Assembly (NCBI GenBank): GCA_902406105.1 | Contig: CABPCP010000039.1 | Coordinates: 1-26,133 of the forward strand | DNA from: an uncultured Mordavella sp. | GTDB taxonomy: Bacteria; Bacillota; Clostridia; Lachnospirales; Lachnospiraceae | Reading direction: 5' to 3' | DNA length: 26,133 nucleotides | Translations under genes and position numbers: made by a program | Part shown: piece after piece, positions 21,953 through 26,133 of the stretch | Position numbering within the stretch: position 1 is the stretch's first letter | Layout: each line of letters starts with the position of its first letter | The notes under the pieces: generated by a model | Database searches by the model: none | What the model saw: only the letters and a program-made list of their open reading frames with translations | What the model was told of the DNA's origin: nothing

Positions 21953-22414
21953 ATGGAAGACAGCAAGACGGTGATCCGGGTGATGACCATTGACGATTAC
22001 GATCAAATATACGCGCTCTGGCATCGGATCCGCGGATTCGGCCTGCGCAGCGTAGACGACTCCAGAGAAGGGATCCAGCGTTTTCTGAAGCGGAATCCGA
22101 CCACCAGCGTGGTGGCTGTGATAGATGGAGATGTGGTGGGAGCGATCCTCTGCGGTCATGACGGAAGACGGGGGTGTCTGTACCATGTCTGTGTTGACGA
22201 GGCATATCGTATGCGCGGCATCGGCAAAGCCATGGTAGTAGCGGCTATGGAGGCGCTGAAGGAGGAAAAGATCAATAAGGTTTCTTTGATCGCGTTTACG
22301 AAAAATGATATCGGAAACGCCTTTTGGAAGGAAATTGGCTGGACAAAACGGCAGGATCTGAACTATTATGATTTTACGTTGAATGAAGAAAATATCACAG
22401 CCTTTATCCAATAG
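21953..22414 (+). CDS. GNAT-family N-acetyltransferase inside the arginine operon
   Basis: The protein has 153 residues. The acetyl-CoA binding motif A is seen as VDEAYRMRGIGKAMVVAAME (R-x-x-G-x-G), followed by KVSLIAFTKNDIGNAFWKEI and a C-terminal GWTKRQDLNYYDFTL. The GNAT fold is clear, the substrate is not. It lies 29 bases after argC and 59 bases before argJ, with AGAGGAGG before its ATG, so it is co-transcribed with both. Possible jobs are N-acetylglutamate synthesis as a short NAGS-like enzyme, or acetylation of an amino acid or protein N-terminus. I cannot choose among these from the sequence. Confidence 0.85.
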   Translation: MEDSKTVIRVMTIDDYDQIYALWHRIRGFGLRSVDDSREGIQRFLKRNPTTSVVAVIDGDVVGAILCGHDGRRGCLYHVCVDEAYRMRGIGKAMVVAAMEALKEEKINKVSLIAFTKNDIGNAFWKEIGWTKRQDLNYYDFTLNEENITAFIQ

Positions 22415-22473
22415 AAATCGGCTGAAAAAGAAGAACTTGGAAAAAGGTGGATGTGCAGAAAGGAAGGAAAAGT

Positions 22474-23697
22474 ATGAAACAGATAAAAGGCGGCGTGACA
22501 GCGGCAAAAGGATATGAAGCGGCAAGTACGGCGGCGGGGATCAAATACCAGGACCGGACAGATATGGCGATGATCTACAGTAAAGTTCCCTGCAAAGCAG
22601 CGGGAACATTTACCACCAACGTGGTAAAAGCAGCACCGGTAAAATGGGACCGCCAGGTGATCGACAGCGGGGCTCCCGTACAGGCTGTGATTGTGAATTC
22701 AGGCATTGCCAACGCATGTACGGGAGAAGAAGGGATGGGATACTGTCAGGAGACGGCCCAGGCGGCGGCAGAGATGCTGGGAATCCCGGCAGAAAGTGTG
22801 ACTATCGGTTCCACAGGTGTGATTGGTATGCAGCTTCCCATTGAGAAAGTGAAAGCTGGGATCCAGGTGATGGCGGGAGAGAAGAATGATTCTTTGGAAA
22901 ATGGCACGGCGGCGGCAAAAGCCATCATGACGACGGACACCAGTGAGAAAGAGCTGGCGGTGGAGATCGAAGTGGGAGGGAAAACGGTAACCCTGGGCGG
23001 AATGGCGAAGGGATCCGGCATGATCCACCCTAACATGTGTACCATGCTGGCGTTTTTGACCACAGATGCGGTCATTTCCAAAGAAACACTGCAGAAAGCA
23101 TTAAGTGAAGATATCCAGGATACTTATAATATGATCTCCGTAGATGGAGATACCTCTACCAATGATACCGTCCTTCTGCTGGCAAACGGGCTGGCGGAGA
23201 ATGAAGAGATCGTCTGCGGAAGCGAAGCATATCAGAAATTCGTGGAGGCCCTCCACACAGTGAATGAGTACCTGGCCAAGAAGATCGCGGGCGACGGAGA
23301 AGGGGCGACCGCCCTGTTTGAAGTAAAGGCGGTAGGCTGTCAGAGCGTGGAACAGGCAAAACTGCTGGCAAAATCTATTGTATGCTCCAACCTTACCAAG
23401 ACAGCAATCGCGGGCCATGATGCCAACTGGGGGAGGATCCTGTGCGCCATGGGCTATTCCGGAGCGCAGTTTGATCCGGAGAAGGTGGATCTGTTTTTTG
23501 AGAGCAAAGCAGGAAAGATTCAGATCATTGCGGACGGGACGGCAGTAGACTACAGTGAGAAAAAAGCGACGGAAATCCTGTCCCAGCCGGAAGTAACGGC
23601 GATCGCGGACGTGAAGATGGGATCGGAAACCGCTACAGCCTGGGGCTGTGATCTGACCCATGGATATATTGAGATCAATGCGGACTACAGAAGCTAA
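22474..23697 (+). CDS. argJ: Glutamate N-acetyltransferase / ornithine acetyltransferase
   Basis: The protein has 407 residues, a typical ArgJ. It is an Ntn-type enzyme that cuts itself before a threonine to make alpha and beta chains. The site is seen in GSGMIHPNMCTMLAFLTTDA, with T190 as the expected nucleophile; the residue before it is Cys rather than the more usual Ala. GTFTTN, NSGIANACTG and GHDANWGRI are further conserved blocks. It moves the acetyl group from N-acetylornithine to glutamate, recycling acetyl groups; some members also use acetyl-CoA. ATG at 22474 is chosen because AAGGAAGG is just upstream and the protein begins with the family's GGVTAAKGY. Confidence 0.96.
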   Translation: MKQIKGGVTAAKGYEAASTAAGIKYQDRTDMAMIYSKVPCKAAGTFTTNVVKAAPVKWDRQVIDSGAPVQAVIVNSGIANACTGEEGMGYCQETAQAAAEMLGIPAESVTIGSTGVIGMQLPIEKVKAGIQVMAGEKNDSLENGTAAAKAIMTTDTSEKELAVEIEVGGKTVTLGGMAKGSGMIHPNMCTMLAFLTTDAVISKETLQKALSEDIQDTYNMISVDGDTSTNDTVLLLANGLAENEEIVCGSEAYQKFVEALHTVNEYLAKKIAGDGEGATALFEVKAVGCQSVEQAKLLAKSIVCSNLTKTAIAGHDANWGRILCAMGYSGAQFDPEKVDLFFESKAGKIQIIADGTAVDYSEKKATEILSQPEVTAIADVKMGSETATAWGCDLTHGYIEINADYRS

Positions 23698-23755
23698 GAA
23701 AGCAAGATAAAGGAGTATAGAATCGAACAATAAGGGACAGAAGGGAGTGGATCAC

Positions 23756-24655
23756 ATGAACAAAGATATGGAAAAATATCTGGAGAAGGCGGAAGTCCTG
23801 ATCGAGGCCCTGCCTTATATCCAGCGGTTCAACCGCAGAGTTATCGTGGTGAAATACGGCGGAAGCGCTATGGTGGATGAGAGACTAAAAGAACAGGTCA
23901 TCAAGGATGTAACGCTTCTGAAGCTGGTAGGCTTTAAGCCTATCATTGTCCACGGAGGCGGAAAAGAGATCAGCCGCTGGGTTGGTAAAGTAGGGATGGA
24001 GCCGGAATTCAAAAACGGCCTGAGAGTGACGGACGAGGCGACCATGGAGCTTGCGGAGATGGTGCTGGGCCGGGTGAACAAAAGTCTGGTGCAGCTGGTA
24101 GAGAGCCTGGGGGTACGGGCGATTGGGATCAGCGGCAAAGACGGAAGACTCTTTTCTGTCAATAAGAAATACACCGGCGGAGAAGACATCGGCTTTGTAG
24201 GAGAGATCAAGAAAGTAAACGCCCAGGTATTATACGATCTGATCGAGAAAGACTTTCTTCCGATCGTGTGCCCGGTAGGATTGGATGACGATTACAACAC
24301 GTATAACATCAACGCGGATGATGCGGCCTGCGCGATCGCCAAAGCAATGCGGGCGGAAAAGCTTGCCTTCCTGACCGATATTGAGGGTGTGTACCGAGAT
24401 CCAGAAGATCCGGATACCTTGATCTCGGAACTGCGGGTTTCAGAGGCCAGAAAGCTGATGGGCGAGGGCGTGATCGGCGGAGGAATGCTTCCTAAGCTGA
24501 ACAACTGCATCGATGCCATTGAGCATGGAGTTTCCAGAGTCCATATCCTGGACGGGCGGATCCCTCACTGTCTCCTTCTGGAGATATTTACCAATAAAGG
24601 AATCGGAACAGCAATTTTAAATGAAGGCGAACAGCAGTATTATTATGGAGAGTAA
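23756..24655 (+). CDS. argB: N-acetylglutamate kinase
   Basis: The protein has 299 residues. [10 protein letters not shown] and [13 protein letters not shown] are the phosphate-binding glycine loops; [10 protein letters not shown] and [14 protein letters not shown] are later conserved blocks of the amino-acid kinase fold. It phosphorylates N-acetylglutamate. The extra N-terminal helix before the first strand ([20 protein letters not shown]) is the feature of hexameric, arginine-inhibited kinases, so feedback inhibition is expected. The ATG at 23756 is 8 bases after AAGGGAG; the in-frame GTG at 23747 overlaps that site. The next gene starts 5 bases after its stop. Confidence 0.96.
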   Translation: MNKDMEKYLEKAEVLIEALPYIQRFNRRVIVVKYGGSAMVDERLKEQVIKDVTLLKLVGFKPIIVHGGGKEISRWVGKVGMEPEFKNGLRVTDEATMELAEMVLGRVNKSLVQLVESLGVRAIGISGKDGRLFSVNKKYTGGEDIGFVGEIKKVNAQVLYDLIEKDFLPIVCPVGLDDDYNTYNINADDAACAIAKAMRAEKLAFLTDIEGVYRDPEDPDTLISELRVSEARKLMGEGVIGGGMLPKLNNCIDAIEHGVSRVHILDGRIPHCLLLEIFTNKGIGTAILNEGEQQYYYGE

Positions 24656-24659
24656 GACA

Positions 24660-25835
24660 ATGAATCAATATATGGAAGATACCAATAACAGTCTGGTGCA
24701 TACGTATAACCGCTTCCCAGTAGTCCTGGAACAGGGCGAGGGCGTATATCTTTACGATACGGATGGAAATAAATATCTGGATTTCGCGGCGGGGATCGCG
24801 GTATCAGGCCTGGGATACGGGAACCAGGAATTGAATAACGCTTTGAAATCCCAAATTGATAAGCTGATCCATTCTTCCAATCTGTATTACAATACCGCCT
24901 GCGGAAAAGCGGCAGAGGCATTGAAGCGGGTGACAGAGATGGATCGGGTCTTTTTTACCAACAGCGGGACCGAGGCTATTGAGGGGGCGCTGAAAGCCGC
25001 CAGAAAATACGCCTGGAAACAGGGGGACGGAAGGTATGAATTTATCGCTATGGAAAATTCTTTCCACGGAAGGAGTATGGGAGCCTTATCGGTGACAGAG
25101 CATGAGGCCTACCGGACGCCTTTTGAACCTTTGATCCCAGGAGTGAAATTTGCCCGGTTTAATGACCTGGACAGTGTGAAATCTCTGGTGACGGATAAGA
25201 CCTGCGCCATTATCCTGGAACCCCTCCAGGGAGAAGGAGGCATCAACACGGCCAGCCAGGAGTTTATGGAAGGGATCCGGAAGCTGTGCGACCAGGAAGG
25301 CATATTGATGATCTGTGACGAGATCCAGTGCGGCATGGGACGGACTGGAACCATGTTCGCATGGCAGTCCTATGGAACCAGGCCGGATATCATGGCGATG
25401 GCCAAAGCCATCGGAAGCGGAGTGCCGGTAGGAGCATTTGCCATGACGGAGAAAGTGGCCAAGGACTCCCTGGAACCAGGCGATCACGGAACCACATACG
25501 GAGGAAATCCGCTGGTCTGCACTGCCGTGGAGAAAACCATAGAGATTTTTGAGAAAGAGCAGATCGTACGGCATGTACAGGAAGTGGGCGCGTATCTGGA
25601 AGAAAAATTGGAAGAACTGGTACAGTCCTGCGAGGGAGCGCTGGAAAGACGGGGCAGGGGACTGATCCAGGGACTGAAGGTCAGCCGGCCGGCCGGAGAG
25701 ATCTGCCAGGCCGCGCTGAAAGAAGGACTGCTGGTGATCAGCGCCAGAAGCGATGTGGTCCGTCTGGTTCCCCCACTGGTCATCGAGAAAGAACATGTAG
25801 ATGAGCTGGCGGAAAAATTAAGAAAAGTATTATAG
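24660..25835 (+). CDS. argD: Acetylornithine aminotransferase
   Basis: The protein has 391 residues. It is a class III PLP aminotransferase: FTNSGTEAIEGALKAARKYA, then FHGRSMGALSVT, ICDEIQCGMGRTG and DIMAMAKAIGSGVPVGAF, in which K249 should hold the cofactor. It converts N-acetylglutamate semialdehyde to N-acetylornithine. The start is placed at ATG 24660 because GGAGAG (24647-24652) lies 7 bases upstream. Upstream in-frame ATGs at 24621 and 24645 would overlap argB and have poor sites. The gene is tightly coupled to argB. No argF, carbamoyl phosphate synthase or argG/argH follows, so later steps are encoded elsewhere. Confidence 0.95.
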   Translation: MNQYMEDTNNSLVHTYNRFPVVLEQGEGVYLYDTDGNKYLDFAAGIAVSGLGYGNQELNNALKSQIDKLIHSSNLYYNTACGKAAEALKRVTEMDRVFFTNSGTEAIEGALKAARKYAWKQGDGRYEFIAMENSFHGRSMGALSVTEHEAYRTPFEPLIPGVKFARFNDLDSVKSLVTDKTCAIILEPLQGEGGINTASQEFMEGIRKLCDQEGILMICDEIQCGMGRTGTMFAWQSYGTRPDIMAMAKAIGSGVPVGAFAMTEKVAKDSLEPGDHGTTYGGNPLVCTAVEKTIEIFEKEQIVRHVQEVGAYLEEKLEELVQSCEGALERRGRGLIQGLKVSRPAGEICQAALKEGLLVISARSDVVRLVPPLVIEKEHVDELAEKLRKVL

Positions 25836-25848
25836 ACAAATCAGACAT

Positions 25849-25913
25849 AAAAAACCAGTCATCGGATATACTATCTGGAAGCAGAGAGGAGGAATACCGA
25901 TGATTGGTTTTTT
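25849..25913 (+). promoter_or_regulatory. Terminator-like stem covering the ydcZ-type start codon
   Basis: Seventeen bases (25849-25865) pair with 25897-25913 with only one G-U. The right arm is CCGATGATTGGTTTTTT and includes the ATG of the next gene, with the T-run continuing to 25914. The 31-base loop holds AGAGGAGGA, the ribosome site, and TATACT (25867-25872). It can end argD transcription, and would trap the downstream start codon in the stem. Confidence 0.7.
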
Positions 25914-26133
25914 TATTGCTCTTTTGTCTGGGGCGTTGATGAGTGTCCAGGGCGTTTTTAATACCCAGGTGACGAAGACGACGGGACTGTGGGTCAGCAA
26001 CGGCTGGGTTCAGTTGAGCGCGTTCGCGGCCTGCTTCGCGGCTTGGCTTTTTGCGGGAAGAGACAATATCGGGACACTTTGGAAGGTGGAACCCAAATAT
26101 GTTTTGCTGGGAGGTGTGATCGGGGCCGGGATC
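25900..26133 (+). CDS. YdcZ/DMT-superfamily membrane transporter, 5' part only
   Basis: The first 78 codons are present and the window ends inside the gene. MIGFFIALLSGALMSVQGVF is the first membrane segment. NTQVTKTTGLWVSNGWVQL, a second segment AFAACFAAWLFAG, and YVLLGGVIGAGI follow. This is the pattern of the YdcZ (DUF606) family, a short member of the drug/metabolite transporter superfamily with unknown substrate. ATG at 25900 follows GAGGAGGA by about 7 bases. The first codons encode the right arm of the upstream hairpin. Confidence 0.8.
   Translation, partial: MIGFFIALLSGALMSVQGVFNTQVTKTTGLWVSNGWVQLSAFAACFAAWLFAGRDNIGTLWKVEPKYVLLGGVIGAGI

Noticed and set aside
21459..22205. 248-codon minus-strand frame across argC and the GNAT gene
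   Set aside because: Both plus-strand genes have catalytic motifs and ribosome sites; the reverse frame has no domain.

Overview
The window looks like a chromosomal segment of a gut Clostridia species, most likely Lachnospiraceae. I base this on the gene families (a small DUF6465-type protein, a Firmicutes NiaR regulator, a CIRCE-controlled Hsp20), purine-rich GGAGG ribosome sites with several TTG/GTG starts, and a giant CnaB-repeat surface protein. The identification rests on remembered family features, not on a database search.

Region 1 (1 to about 5,070) is relatively AT-rich and is the end of an integrative conjugative or mobilizable element. It holds a DtxR-type metal regulator, an XRE regulator divergent from a cysteine-rich KTR protein, and a hairpin-rich leader with a possible 24-residue leader peptide and a terminator. 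These are followed by a sigma-like region-4 protein, a structured stretch with no clear gene, a solitary MazF/PemK-type toxin overlapping a 45-residue SHOCT-like protein, and a large serine recombinase. The last 90 bases of the recombinase frame consist of a terminator hairpin and a perfect 47-bp palindrome, so the element boundary is probably there. The other end of the element lies outside the window.

Region 2 (5,141 to 14,946) is one 9.7-kb gene for a secreted, probably sortase-anchored protein of 3,220 residues. It has about 18 CnaB-like units and a non-canonical LAKTG sorting motif. Its last six units form two diverged copies of a three-domain block.

Region 3 (15,000 to 20,600) is a row of small housekeeping or accessory units. 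They encode NiaR, a cytidylate-kinase-like protein, an ArsP_2-type membrane permease, a Lys/Ala-rich DUF6465-like protein, an AT-rich 600-base stretch with only very small frames, a TMEM198-like membrane protein coupled to a PHP phosphoesterase, and a convergent Hsp20 gene with a CIRCE-like operator over its promoter.

Region 4 (20,757 to 25,835) is an arginine operon, argC-GNAT-argJ-argB-argD. It covers the acetylated steps from N-acetylglutamate to N-acetylornithine plus acetyl recycling. It is driven by a TTGCAT-17-TATAAT promoter set inside an 11-bp inverted repeat that contains an ARG-box-like palindrome. A G/C-rich hairpin of a possible dispersed repeat family lies in its leader. After argD, a 17-bp stem with a U-run overlaps the start codon of a YdcZ/DMT-type transporter that runs off the window.
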